Assembly: GCA_037179335.1 (NCBI GenBank)
Contig: JAKZHN010000017.1
Location: 372,001 to 436,000, forward strand
Origin: Cyclaneusma minus
Taxonomy: Eukaryota > Ascomycota > Leotiomycetes > Marthamycetales > Marthamycetaceae
Direction: 5' to 3'
DNA: 64,000 nucleotides
Under the pieces are notes generated by a model, which saw only the letters and a list, made by a program, of their open reading frames with translations, was not told the DNA's origin and did not search any database. This document shows positions 1 to 10,903 of this stretch, in pieces. Both the position numbers and the translations under genes were made by a program. How positions within the stretch are numbered: position 1 is the first letter of the stretch; every line of letters starts with the position of its first letter.

Positions 1-103
1 TTTATTTAATTTATTTAATTTATTTAATTTATTTAATTTATTTAATTTATTTAATTTATTTAATTTATTTAATTTATTTAATTTATTTAATTTATTTAAT
101 TTA
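1..103. repeat. Nonamer tandem repeat (TTTATTTAA)n
   Basis: Perfect tandem array with a 9-base period (TTTATTTAA) running from the first base of the window to an ambiguous base (N) at 104. It sits inside AT-rich transposon debris. The adjacent N suggests that assembly here was difficult, so the true array may be longer. Confidence 0.9.
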
Positions 104-199
104 NTATAAAATACTATTTTGCATTTATTTTCCTTTTATATATAAAATTTATAATATAAAATTTTAAAATTGAATTTAATAAAAGTTTTAGCTTTTTTT

Positions 200-1894
200 A
201 ATTTAATTGGAAAATTATTAATTAAAAGAAATAAATAACAATTTTTAATAATAATAATATTTAATTGTTTATAATTAATATATAAATACATTATTTTTAA
301 AAAAATAAAAATAATATAAAAGCTTTTGCTGAATTCTTTAATTTGCAAATTTAATTCTTTGCTAAGTTTTTTTTAATATAATTAATTATATTTTAAATAA
401 TTTATAAATAAATTAATAAAATAAATTTGCTTTGGGTTTTATAATATGATTCTAATTAAAATATATGAATAATATACTAATTCGTTTTATATTAAACATA
501 TTATTAAAATAATTTAATGTTTCTAATTTTTTATATTTTAATTTTTTGTTTTTATTTTAATTTTAATTTTGCCATATACGTTTTAGAAATATTTTTAATG
601 TTTGGCAATTTATAATTTTAAAAATATATTAAAATCTAATTTTATTTTACTAACATTTTAATATTTTACCCAATATATATATAATAAAAGGTTTATTTAA
701 ATTTGCAATATTTTTTATAAAAAAGAAATTTATATAATTTAATATTTATTTTTGCAATTAAATTAATATTATATTATTATATTATTATTTAAAATAATAT
801 ATGGATTTTATAATTTATTATAATTATTATAATGCTTTTTAAATTATTTATATTAAATATATTTTAAATTTTAAATTGGAAATTAAATTTACTTTTGCAT
901 TTAATATTTTCAATTATATTAAATATATATTATATATTAATTTATAATTAAGGTTTTTATTTAAAAAAATATTTAATATTGTTATAAAATTTCAAAATAA
1001 ATCAATTATTAAAAAATATAAAAAAAAAATTCTACATAAAAAAGCAAATGTTTTATTTTGCAATTAATCTTTTTTTTTAATTTGTTTTACCAAATTAATT
1101 TGCTGCGTATAATATATATTACTGCTTTATGTTTATTGTATTTTTTTATAATTGTTTTTTAATTTATAATTTATTTAATAATACTATTATATAATGCATG
1201 CGTGCTTTTTAAATGCAATTAAAGCGCAATAAATATAAATTATATATTAAAATAATTTTGCAAGCAATTAAATTATTTATAGTATTTATATATATAATAT
1301 ATATAATATAGCTTAATATTTAATATATAGATTTTTTAAATATATAAGATTTTTTAATAGCTAATTATTTATTATTCAAATTTAAGCCTAATAAATTATA
1401 TTTATAAATAAAAATCGCAATTTTAATTTGCAATTTTATAATTGTTTTTTTAATTTTAAATTATTGCAATTTAAATTAGCTTAATTTTAAATTAAATTAA
1501 AAATAAACGCTTAATTATTTTTATTTTTATGCAATATATTATTTTTATTATTTTTATTTAATATAATTCTTTAATTTAATATAAAAATTGCGCTAATAAT
1601 ATTATTATAATTAAATTATTTTGAAATTAAAAAAAATTAAAAAAATTAAATATATTATAATTAATATTGAATTTATAGCTATTTAATTAAATTATTATTA
1701 TTTTGCTAAACTATTATTTTATATATCTTTTAATTATAAAAAATAGCTATTTTTTTAAATAAAAATAGCAATATTTAAATATCATATACTAAAAGTCTTG
1801 CTTAGCTTTTTTAATAAACAATGCTTATTTTTTGCGCATCTCTAGCGCACGTGCTTTATAGGGTGTCCGCAGGGCGCCCTCCTCGGCCCCGTGT
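200..1894 (-). mobile_element. Degenerate Ty3/gypsy copy, 5' LTR end at 1894
   Basis: Reading the minus strand from 1894 leftwards gives the same sequence as the element starting at 40009. It opens with the GC-rich terminus (CACACGGGGCCG, then GGGCGCCC), followed by a TATAAAG-like box. Long matching blocks follow: 790-1010 against about 41260-41460, 545-700 against about 42480-42650, and 250-540 against about 42650-42960. About 1 kb corresponding to 41470-42470 is missing. The plus-strand end TGTGACA at about 1890-1896 is the complement of a canonical LTR start TGTCACA. The body is extremely AT-rich with no open frame, so it is a dead copy. The left boundary is approximate. Confidence 0.7.
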
Positions 1895-2520
1895 GACATC
1901 CAGCTCCAGCTCCAGCTCCAGCTCCAGCTTCAGCCTTCAGCCTCCAGCCTCCAGCTCCAGCTCCGGCTCCGGCTCCGGCTCCGGCTCCAGCTCCGGCTCC
2001 AGCTCCAGCTCCAGCTTTAGCTTTAGCAGCTTTAGCGCATATGTACCTATTTATTAATGTCCGGAGAGGCAGCCTGGCATGCGCCATAGCAAGGGCGAGG
2101 GCGAGGGTAAGGGTAAGGGCCTGGTATAACATAATTAGTATAATGTAAATAAATTGCGCATAGAGACTGGCATACGCTGCAGCGCGCGCAAAAAAGCTAT
2201 AGGGCTGAAAATGAATTTGCTAAATATAGAGCAGCTAGAATTAAAGCTGGCAGCTGCGCTAAAGCTGGAGCTAAAGCTGGAGCTAAAGCTGGAGCTGGAG
2301 TGCTGGAAGCTGGAATTGGAGGCTGGAAGCTGGAGCTGGTGGGTGGTGGTGGTGGTGTTGGAGCTGGTGGGTGGTGGTATTGGAGCTGGAGCTGGAGCTG
2401 GAGCTGGAGCTGGAGCTAGAGCCGGAGCTAGAGCCGGAGCTGGAGCTGGAGCTAAAGCCGGAGCTAGAGCCGGAGCTGGAGGCTGGAGACTGAAGACTGG
2501 AGCTGGAATGGTAAGAAATT
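1895..2520. repeat. Inverted hexamer element: (AGCTCC)n - core - (GGAGCT)n, copy 1
   Basis: The left arm (about 1897-2040) is a degenerate array of AGCTCC/AGCTCCGGCTCC. The right arm (about 2240-2500) is a degenerate array of its complement, GGAGCT. They flank a roughly 200-bp core containing TCCGGAGAGGCAGCCT and a run of GGGCGAGGG / GGGTAAGGG. The same arrangement recurs at 38785-39335 and 60170-60460. Open frames across the arms (Ser-rich, Ala/Gly-rich, or Leu-Glu-Leu-Lys repeats) follow from hexamer periodicity in every frame and are not taken as genes. The arms could pair into a long hairpin in single-stranded DNA or RNA. Confidence 0.7.
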
Positions 2521-2529
2521 AAGAAAACG

Positions 2530-2673
2530 GTTAATAACCAAGTAAATTAGTGCAAATTATAAAACGGGGATTCACAGTTTTTGTATTTTTGTACTATTTC
2601 TTAAGTTTTTTACTATTTTTAAGGTTATTCACCGTCTATATACCGTTGCGCCACACCCCCCCTTCCGCTAAAG
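2530..2673. mobile_element. TIR-element end forming the left border of the gene block
   Basis: The segment ends in CCTTCCGCTAAAG followed by TA (2674-2675). Its reverse complement, TA + CTTTAGCGGAAGGGGGGGTG, matches the element ends at 38505 (TA + CTTTAGCGGAGCGGGGGGG), 38543 and 37192. A TA next to conserved inverted termini fits a Tc1/mariner or pogo-type target duplication. The other end of this element was not found, so it is probably truncated or nested with the hexamer element and the gypsy copy to its left. Base composition changes to normal coding-like DNA immediately after 2675. Confidence 0.6.
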
Positions 2674-2675
2674 TA

Positions 2676-3421
2676 CTTCGAATAGTCCCAGTCATTTCTG
2701 AATACTTCAAGTTAAGGTATTTTGAATACTCCCAATCCCTCGGCATGTTTGCAGTTATTTCGAATACTTTCAGTAATCAGTTCCATACCTGGAATATTCC
2801 CAATTACTTGGAATCTGTCTAATTATTAAAGAAAGGTATTACAGCCGCGGCAGAGCTATCTTGAAATAGAATTAATCTGTATGGGATCTCAAAACTCCAG
2901 ATGCGATTTAGCGATTCCCTTCCTCAAGACCCACACTTGATACTCTAGTCCTTTCCACTAACATGAAGGCTTAAGCATGGTATCTAACTCCAAGCTCGAG
3001 GTATCAGGCGACAGTCAAGTCAGAAATCACATCACAGCAACATCTTGTCTCGAGCGGCAAGCGAAGCACGCTCAAAGCAGCATCAGAACAGCAGCAGAAG
3101 TGTGTATGGCTACGATTTTTTTCGGTATGTGTGTAGCCGAGTCTGTGTCTCAGCCATCTCATAGGCAATCTTCCCTGTCCCTCTTATAGGTAGGCAGTCG
3201 CAGAAACGCACGAAACCAAGTAGCAAATATCATGAAGAAAGGTTATGTGCTTCCATCACCAGCAACCCATCGAAGCCATCCTTTTCCACCATGTCGGGGA
3301 ATGCGTAAGAAGGGCATGTGGCGTGGGGTGTACTGAGGATTGCAAGAATGGACGGCGAAGGATTCGAGGGATATCGAGAGATGGTCGACTCTCGGTAGAG
3401 TAGGCAGGAGGCGAGGGTGAT
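2676..3421. other. Left-edge intergenic region with ATTCC-type degenerate repeats
   Basis: Bases 2676-2824 hold about five loosely repeated units of 24-38 bp built on TACTTCGAATA...TTCCCAATTACTTGGAA. From 2825 to 3421 the DNA has normal composition, with small open frames that show no recognisable protein. The part nearest 3421 is the expected 3' UTR of the minus-strand cysteine-rich gene. Confidence 0.6.
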
Positions 3422-3659
3422 TTAGCAGCATTGCTCCTCGCAGCCGCAGCAGCAGCAGTTGCAGCCGGCTTCTTCACCGCCGCGGAGACGCATCTCGGGT
3501 TGGGGCTCGGAGGTCTGTGTCACGCACGATCGTTAGCAAGTGAATGAGCGATTTAGGGAATGAGGGACATACGGGCTGCTGAGCAACGATGCCGTCGACG
3601 GGAGCAGCGCTCATGGTGGCCGCGGGGGCGGGAGCAGTGACAATCTCTTGAGCAGGCAT
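3422..3659 (-). CDS. 59-aa cysteine-rich miniprotein with RLRGG motif (one intron)
   Basis: Two exons: 3659-3573 (29 codons) and 3514-3422 (30 codons plus stop). The intron, 3572-3515, has a GTATGT donor, a GCTAAC branch-like box and a CAG acceptor. The product has an Ala/Pro-rich N terminus, then MRLRGG at residues 37-42, and ends with eight cysteines (47, 49-52, 54, 58, 59) as CNCCCCGC-EEQ-CC. There is no signal peptide or transmembrane segment. I do not recognise a named family. The cluster of adjacent cysteines resembles fungal small proteins with Cys-rich tails (CYSTM-like or metal-binding), and RLRGG equals the tail motif of ubiquitin, which may be coincidence. The clean splice signals, which join two otherwise unrelated frames into this ending, are the main support. 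Function unknown: palmitoylated membrane anchor or metal binding are both possible. Confidence 0.65.
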
Positions 3660-4859
3660 GATGTCTGAGTCGTTCTTGGTGGGGGTTCGTCAAGTAGTTT
3701 GTGAGTGGAAGTCGAGACTAGGATTCGAAGATTTTTGTTCGTGGGTTGTTGGTGAAGGAGGAAGCAGGACTATGTGGAACGGGCACGGGGGAAGCTTAAG
3801 TATCAGGTGCTGAGGCAGGTGTGCTGTCATCCCAGTCCCTGGACCCTGCCAATCACATTCACACCAATCCAACAGTTGCCGTGCATACTTCCCCATTAGG
3901 CAAGGTACGGGGGTCCAATCGGAGGCTCTGCTGCTCGAGGTGGCATTTCTAGTACGAACTAGGAATATTTCCAATAATCGAGAATATTTCCAGTACTTTC
4001 TTCAGCTGTTCCGGCGGTGTGAAACACAATGCTACTGGGATGGGAAGCAGCAGCCACTGGGCTGTGTCACTTTCTAGAACCTGCGTGACGAATGACGATT
4101 GAGGGCTGAATGGTCGACGATCAATGGTACATATAGTTGGTCGGTACATGTAGTCGTAGACAGATCAATTAGCGCTTGGCTGAGCCACCCGAAGCCACAC
4201 GATAGCGTGCCGCGTGGAGACTGGAGAAATATTGACATACATCAATTGATGTAGCGTGATGTCCTTGGACCAACATAGAGGCAACATAAGCTGAAACCTG
4301 CAGCGTCGAGCTTAATCGGCCCACGAAACAAGGAGCCGAGCCAAGTGCGAGCTTGCGAGTTGCGACGCAAGACGGCGTCACCGGTCGACGTCAATGCCAA
4401 GCTGTCAAGCCGGGATCGTCACTGAAGACGATCTGCACAGGAATGAAGACGACTATTTAGAATTCCTCAATAATCACTTGGCTTCCTCTCAATTATTTGG
4501 AGTTTCCCCATTACTTGAAACTTCCTTCATCACTTCAAACTTGGATTCGGATAGGTCACATGTGTCGGGAACTTCCAGGTTCGCGAGCTATCATCCCAAA
4601 ACACATGATTCCTCAGTCCTGTTTCGATAAAACACCATGGTATAGTTTATTGCATGCACCATTCACCAAGCATCCTAAGGGGTTATCGTATGCTATGAAT
4701 GTGCGATTCCAGACCCAAAAACGACATCGCAAAACTCCATCACGCTATGCAATGTCCTTTCCCACCCCACGCTAAATGCATTCCTTCAGAAAAGATAAGA
4801 AGCCCCCTTTTTATTTGCCCCTACTCTCACCTCCACCCCTACCCTCACCACATCCCCTT
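3660..4859. other. Intergenic region: promoter of the Cys-rich gene and 3' side of the BRE4-like gene
   Basis: No gene recognised. Open frames here (e.g. 3690-3974, 4394-4775) have no recognisable domain or splice support. Two stretches (3957-4000 and 4457-4540) carry the degenerate motif GGAATATTTCC / CAATTATTTGGA also seen at 2676-2824. The segment next to 3660 should hold the promoter of the minus-strand gene. Confidence 0.5.
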
Positions 4860-7800
4860 TCACTGCAGTTCCAACAAATGCTCATCCATGACCCCGAACA
4901 AATTCTCCACCTCCCTCTCCACCTTCTCAATCTCCGTCGCCAGCTGTCCCGTTACCAGCGCAAACGCATACAGCAGCGCATAGTCCTCGTCCTTCAGGAC
5001 CTCGTGCGCTGCTTCGCTGCTTCTGGTGCTTCCATTACCGTGACCGTTGCTGTTGGGGGTGCTGTTACCGTTCGTTGCGGCTTGGCTTGCTTGCTCTTTG
5101 CGGAAATGGTACATTTTGGCTAGAAGACGGTCGCGGAGGGGGGCGGTGGCCGGGAGGGCGTCGTTGAGGGGGTATTCGAGTTTCATGGAACTTGCTAGTA
5201 CTGTGGAAGGCGTGTGTTTAGTATGGAGAACACGGAACAGAGGTATGGGAGGCAGAGAGAAGGAGACAACGAACCTTGAAACAAGTGACTAATTCTCGCC
5301 GACAAATCCGCCCGTTCCTCCGCCGTATACCTCAATATCGCAGCCTCCCCCTCACTCGCTTTGCTATCCTTCTGAATCACCACATTCATAGCATGAAACG
5401 CATCCAACATCTTTCTCGTACTATCCATAATGCGTCCATACTCCTTATCCGGAAACGGCCCCCTGAGTTCCATCTCGCTCAGTGCCTGACTACGAATATT
5501 GTCGAGCCGACTCAAATATCGTTGCAGTGCAAACTCTTCGCCAATGTCCATGTATTCGTTCGGCTTGTCGCCTTCGAGGAGGAAGGAGAGCGGGTCCCGC
5601 TTCCAGATTAGCCCCATGCGGAGCCAGAGGAGGGAGAGCCCGTCTTTGAACTTTTGACGCGCGGAGATGGGGAAGATCACGCGGGTGATGATGAGGCCCC
5701 AGACGCACCCGACGAGTGTTGCCGAGGCGCGATGCAGGGTGATTTCGAAGATCATGGGGTGTGAGCCACCCTCATCTTCGTCATGATCGCCCTCTTTGAG
5801 ACTTAGAGAATACGCATACAGTACGGACAAGTTGTATGTTAGCAATATGAATCTTCCGAATGGCCCTTGGCCCTTGGCGATGATAATGTAGAAGCAAGGC
5901 AGGCTGATCAGCCAGCCGACAAAGCCGAGTGCCCATGGGTTTTCTTGGCAAATTTGCCATGAGACAATAGCGATGAGCGCGCCCATTACAGTACCAATGA
6001 AGCGAGACCAGCCAGTGGTGTTGGCTGCTCCAATGGTCATAGAACACACAAGCATAAACGACAGGAGACCCCACTCACCACGCCAGTGGGCGTAGAAGGG
6101 TCGAGTCTCCGGTATGAATGCGATCAAAGCCCATAGAGCTGCTCCCACACCTACTTTCACCGCGAATTTGATCTGCATGCCAAGTTAGAAGTTATGAAAT
6201 GCTAAGATTCGAAGGGAAACCTACATCATCACGCTCCAGGAATCGTGCAATCGTCAAAAGATAATTGCACATTCGTTGCAAGCTAGAGACACCTTCAGGC
6301 TTCTGCGAAACCGCCGTTCTTCTTCCAATGTCACACTCAGTCGGCGTACTGGGCATCCCATTTTCAGCATTCTGGTCAATCAAGCTCTCGCGTTCCGGAT
6401 CCTTGTTAGCGAAATGCTGGGGCCTGTCTTTTCTCCAAAACGCCAACCATTTCCAAGATCTCCGATTGGGTTGTTCAAGCTCATGCTTCAAGTCATCCAG
6501 GATCTCCATAAAAATTTGCATCTCCCTAGCGAAGTCTTGCAAGCTGTAGCTGAAATGACCGCAGCTGGCTGCTACTTCCTCAAAGTCAGCTTCTACGTTC
6601 TCGGGTCTTTCTTTTATCAGCTCCTTGCTTTTGTACAACTCTTTCAGCGCCTCGGCTCGTGCGTTGCTGTAGAGTTGGAGCGCATCGGTGAGACTGGTTC
6701 GGAAGTTCTCGTTGATGTTGATGCTAAAATCGGGTCCGGGACTAAAAGGAAGCTCCTCGAGGATTTGGGATAATGTGTAGGCAAGGGACTTCATCGAAGG
6801 TCCTAGATGTGTTATGAAGCGAGAAAATATCTCGCATGGTGTTCTCACCGTTGGCATAGCCGAGCTTGTTGTTTGCTTGGAAATATCCGCGACACTGTTT
6901 GATTCCGATCCACTGCTTTCGTCTGGAGCTTCGTCTATGGCAGCTAGAGTGGAGAAGCTCTGTCTCGATTTCAGGTGTGGGGATATAGCATGGAGCTGGG
7001 GTACCGAGATTCGCAGGGCATTCATGGGCGTCGAGCTCCCATGCGTTGGCTTCTCTTGAAGCAGAGTAAATTGTGTGGTCGCAGCACTTCGAAGACCACC
7101 AATAGACTGCTCAAGGCGTTGCATGCTGTTGACCAGACCCTTTTCAAGCTTATACTCATCTTCCGTGCCAAGCAAATAATGCTCATATTTCGCCTCTTTC
7201 AAGTTCCTCGTCAATAATGTGAACACCTTTTTGTAATCGCTTGTCGCCTTTTTGAAACTCTCGGAGCGTAGGTCTTCTTCTTGACCGCTGAGAAAGCACC
7301 GTGTGATAGTCGTAAGCATGTCGCCCAAAGAATCTGTGGTTTTGATCATGCTTTCTCGAAGTTCTCTGCGAGCTGATACAGGCCATACCAACAAGCAAAC
7401 TGCGGTGGTCAAAGACATTCCGAGAATCAACATCTTGGTGACTTGGACAATCTTGTCGTCTGAAAATACGCCTGTCTGTACCGCATTCTCCTTTGTAAGG
7501 ATAGTAATAAGCGTCAAACTTGCCAGACTGCACGCTACAGACATACAACTGAGATGGCTATATGCCTGTTTCGCCCAGCCGACGAGTCCGAGGCCCCCAC
7601 CAACAAACACAATAAGGACGATAGCGTAACCGAGTTCGATCAAGCCAAGCTGAGTCTCACAGAATACTGCCACAGCCATGGAGGAGATCGAGACGACGAG
7701 GAAATATATGAAGGCACCGAGTCCAAGCAAGAGGCCTTCTACCATAGAACCAGCAGACCTGGCCGGGCTGAAGTAGACTGTGATGGTTGCAACGATATGT

Positions 7801-8239
7801 TTCCCATCCTGTTGCCCAAGAATCTTCTCGAGCGGAGACAGCGTGCCCATGCATCCCAACAAATAGGCCAGGGAGCATTTCAGCACCCCCCTTCCCGTCG
7901 GACTCTTCAGCCATGTCCAGGCCGCCTCGATTTTGTTCTTGGCAGTAGTTGCAACATGGCGCATCCGTCCCGGAACGATGGTACTGCCTGCGTCGTCGTC
8001 GGAAGGATGATCGTTCGTAGGCCCGTCAAACAGATTCAACAAGGTAATCCGTCTCCTTACTCGTTCGCCAGTTCCTGGAATAACAAAAGTGCCATTGCGG
8101 AGCTTCTACATGTAGATCGGTCAGCATGAATCTGCGCGGGTCAGCTCCTGCTGGTACTTACAGTGCGGTGCGAAGGCCTGGGACCCTTGCGGATCAAGAG
8201 CGGAGAGGCCGGAGCGGATGGGAGTGATGGAGAGCTCAT
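4860..8239 (-). CDS. BRE4-like integral membrane transporter (FUSC/ArAE superfamily), 1065 aa
   Basis: Four exons: 8239-8162, 8105-6225, 6172-5275 and 5200-4860. Introns are 56, 52 and 74 nt with GTAAGT/TAG, GTAGGT/CAG and GTTCGT/CAG borders. The exons join in frame to 1065 aa, beginning MSSPSLPSAPASPLL. The layout is a cytosolic N terminus, a first block of about six membrane helices (roughly residues 70-260), a long hydrophilic middle, a second hydrophobic block (roughly 655-800) and a hydrophilic C-terminal domain. This fits the fungal family with an 'ER transporter 6TM N-terminal' domain, an FUSC_2 (aromatic acid exporter-like) domain and a DUF2421 tail, which includes yeast Bre4 (brefeldin A sensitivity). 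Substrate is unknown; a role in endomembrane transport or drug tolerance is inferred from the family. The start is the first ATG before a good donor site; later in-frame starts would lose the conserved TKLRNGTFVIPGTGE stretch. Confidence 0.9.
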
Positions 8240-8979
8240 TTTGCACGTATGTTCAGCATCTTCCCCCAGCTGGTGCTCGAGATGGATGCGCAAGGCTCAG
8301 AACCAGCCGTTCTTCATGCGTTCTGGCGATTTGACCGTTTGACGTACTCCCGCTGCATGTGTCACACGCTCTCGCAGCTTTCATGTTCCCCCGGATTTTG
8401 AATTTGGTCACGGCCCCCACCCCAGCTCTTTAGCGTCTTGGCGCGACGCTCTCCCGCCGAAGAGCTTGGGTCCGAGTTCCTGATCATCTACACATGCATG
8501 TATCACTTCAATGCTTCCTTTCTAGGTAGCCATGCACTCATGATTACTTGCCCTCTTCCTAGATACGCCATACTCGATTCGATGATCCATCCAACCTTGC
8601 AATTGTTGGGGATCTGGCTAGCTGCAAGTGAAACGAGCTTAGACAAATCCGAGGTTTACGAATTCGAAGCTTCGTGCAAGAAAGGATGCCGTTTATGTCT
8701 GGTATTCTTGCAATGTCTGAGTCGTAATCAAATCAGTCGAGCTTGAACTTTAAGTATACGGAGGAAATGACATGATTAAAGATGATGAAATGAGCGGAGT
8801 TAGGCGTTTATGTATCTCATCAAATTGCTCGCAAACCTCTAGTCGCTAATAATGACTTGAAAAAATCCCATGCTTTTTATCGCTCCCAAACGTCCTTCTC
8901 TAATCTACAGTCAGGCGAAAAAAAACCCCCGGATCCCCCTCCAGTGACTAGTAATTAGGAATATCCCAGGCACATGTAT
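8240..8979. other. Intergenic: BRE4-like promoter and AIP1 3' flank
   Basis: The open frame 8438-8746 (+) resembles no known protein and has no splice or start context, so I do not call it. The region should contain the promoter of the minus-strand transporter (near 8240) and the terminator region of AIP1 (near 8980). No obvious repeat. Confidence 0.5.
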
Positions 8980-10903
8980 CTACTCCAGCCCCTTAACCTC
9001 CCAAATCTTCACCGCCCCATCAGCGCCCACGCTCGCAATCGTATTCTCGTCAACCCAGGCGACGCCGTTGACGCCCTCCTTATGCGCATTGCTCGCCTTA
9101 ATCCTCTTCCCCGGATTCTTTACGCTCCACACGTGAATATGCGTGTCCAGCGAGCCTGACACGGCATACTTGCCCTCCTCCCTCCGATCCCACGCAATAC
9201 TGGTCACCTTTGCTGTATGCGCAGACCAGCGATCGACCTTGACCTCCCAGTTGTGGATGTCGTAGGCGAGAATCTTGCCGGAGCTGTGGCCCACCGCAAG
9301 CAGGCCTCCCATAGTAAAAGAGAGCGTCGTGATCTGAGACGTGGAATTGGTGAGTAGCTTCGCCTCGCCATATTCAGTGAACTTATCAACAGGGGTCGCT
9401 TTGTAGATGTGCACAATGTTTGCGTCATCTGCTACAGCTACCCATTTCGCGGTTCCCGCAATACACGTAGGTGTGTACTTGATGGGGAATTCTCCGGCCG
9501 GTCGCATGTCGTGCTCAAATCTTTGGATGCTGCAGCCTTCGCTGGAAACGGTGGCTACGTGGATGCGGCTACTGGCCTCATCAACGCCTTTGGGTTGCCC
9601 TGAGAGCTGAACCGTGCTGCCGAGGAAAATATTGGTTGAAGTGTCGATCATCCGGACAGTGTCGTCCCAACCAACGCTATACATACGTTGTCTGGCACCG
9701 GTGAAGCCTATGACTTGGTTGGTGTGAGTCTGACCCTCGACTGCTGAGCCAGTTCCGCTTTCCAGGTCCCAGCTGCAGACCCTCCCATCGAAACTTCCTG
9801 TCCAAAGTGTTTTCTTTTCGTCCGCGAAGACCCCACTCTTGCCAATAGCAGTAATGTTGCGGTTGTGTCCCTGAACCACCTTAATCGGCGTAGCCTGTCC
9901 TTCCACCAAGTAATTCAAGTCGCCAGCCAAGTTCAAGCTGATAATCAACCCATCCTTCCGTCCAGCAGGCCACACAACACCAACCTGCTGATCCGGCACA
10001 CTCACATTGCCCTCTCCAAAGCTCCACGACTGCACTGCCTTCCCACTCTCCACATCCCACACCTTCACCGTCTGATCCGCACTCGCCGTCACGAACCTCT
10101 TGCTGTCACTCGCCCAAGAGACCGCAAATATACTCCCCTTATGCTCTCCCTCCCCAATCTGTTTCGTAGGCTCGCCCGTCTTCCCATCATAAAGCTGAAT
10201 CCTCTTATCCGCCCCCACCGTCACCAAGTGGTTCCCATCCGGGCTAAACGCCGTGCCATAAATATACCCCTTATGCACCCCTGACACCTTATTCGCAAAC
10301 TTAAAAGGGGCCCCGTTCAGAAAGCACATGCTCATATCATCACTCCCGGTAGCAGCTCTCAGCGGTCTCTGTTGGCGAATCGCCACGCTATTAACCACTT
10401 GACTGTGCCCGGAAATCTCGCCTACGGAATTGCCAGAATCGGCAGTGATACAGTGTCCGAAGCGTTCGCGGCCGTCGCCAACTGCGATGATGCGTTGCGA
10501 GTCGCCGTCCCATGCTATGTCGTTGATGCGGCCGGAGATGATGTGATATTCGCCCTTGGTATTGACAGCCTCAATGGCGTCCCAGACGCGGACGGTACCG
10601 GAAACGTCACCAGAGGCGATGTAGTAGCCGCTGGGAGAGAAACGGGCTACGGTTGTGGTGGCTGTGTGGGAGGTGTATTGCTTGCTTAGGGAGGGGTCGT
10701 CGATTGAGCGGACGAAGATGGATTTGCCCGCCTGTACGGAATGATTAGCATTGTGGAACATGTCAGTATACTGGGAGCTGGAATCATATTGTTCTTACGG
10801 CGTAGGTTATCCGCTCTCCTTTAGGGTCGCAGGAGAGCTGGGTGGGTTGGCCGCGAGTAGTTGCTGGCGCGGCAGCGAGGATCTTGGAGAGTGAGATGGA
10901 CAT
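8980..10903 (-). CDS. AIP1: Actin-interacting protein 1 (WD40 protein, WDR1 family), 618 aa
   Basis: Two exons, 10903-10799 and 10731-8980, with a 67-nt intron (GTAAGA / TACAG). The joined product starts MSISLSKILAAAPATTRGQ and is 618 aa, the usual length for AIP1. It consists almost wholly of WD40 repeats ending in WD-type dipeptides (TVRVWD, TVKVWD, RVCSWD, HIHVWS, AVKIWE). The family pattern is clear: GKSIFVRSIDDP near the start, the IDxAWD-like NDIAWDGDSQRI, and GERFG-like GRERFGHC. AIP1 binds ADF/cofilin-decorated actin filaments and speeds their disassembly in the cytosol, at actin patches and during polarised growth. The short first exon followed by one long exon is common for fungal orthologues. 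Nothing unusual seen. Confidence 0.95.

Noticed and set aside
1821..2522. Ser-rich, Ala/Gly-rich and Leu-Glu-Leu-Lys open frames across the hexamer arrays
   Set aside because: Hexamer repeats without stops are open in several frames on both strands. The protein patterns mirror the repeat and no start or splice context supports them.
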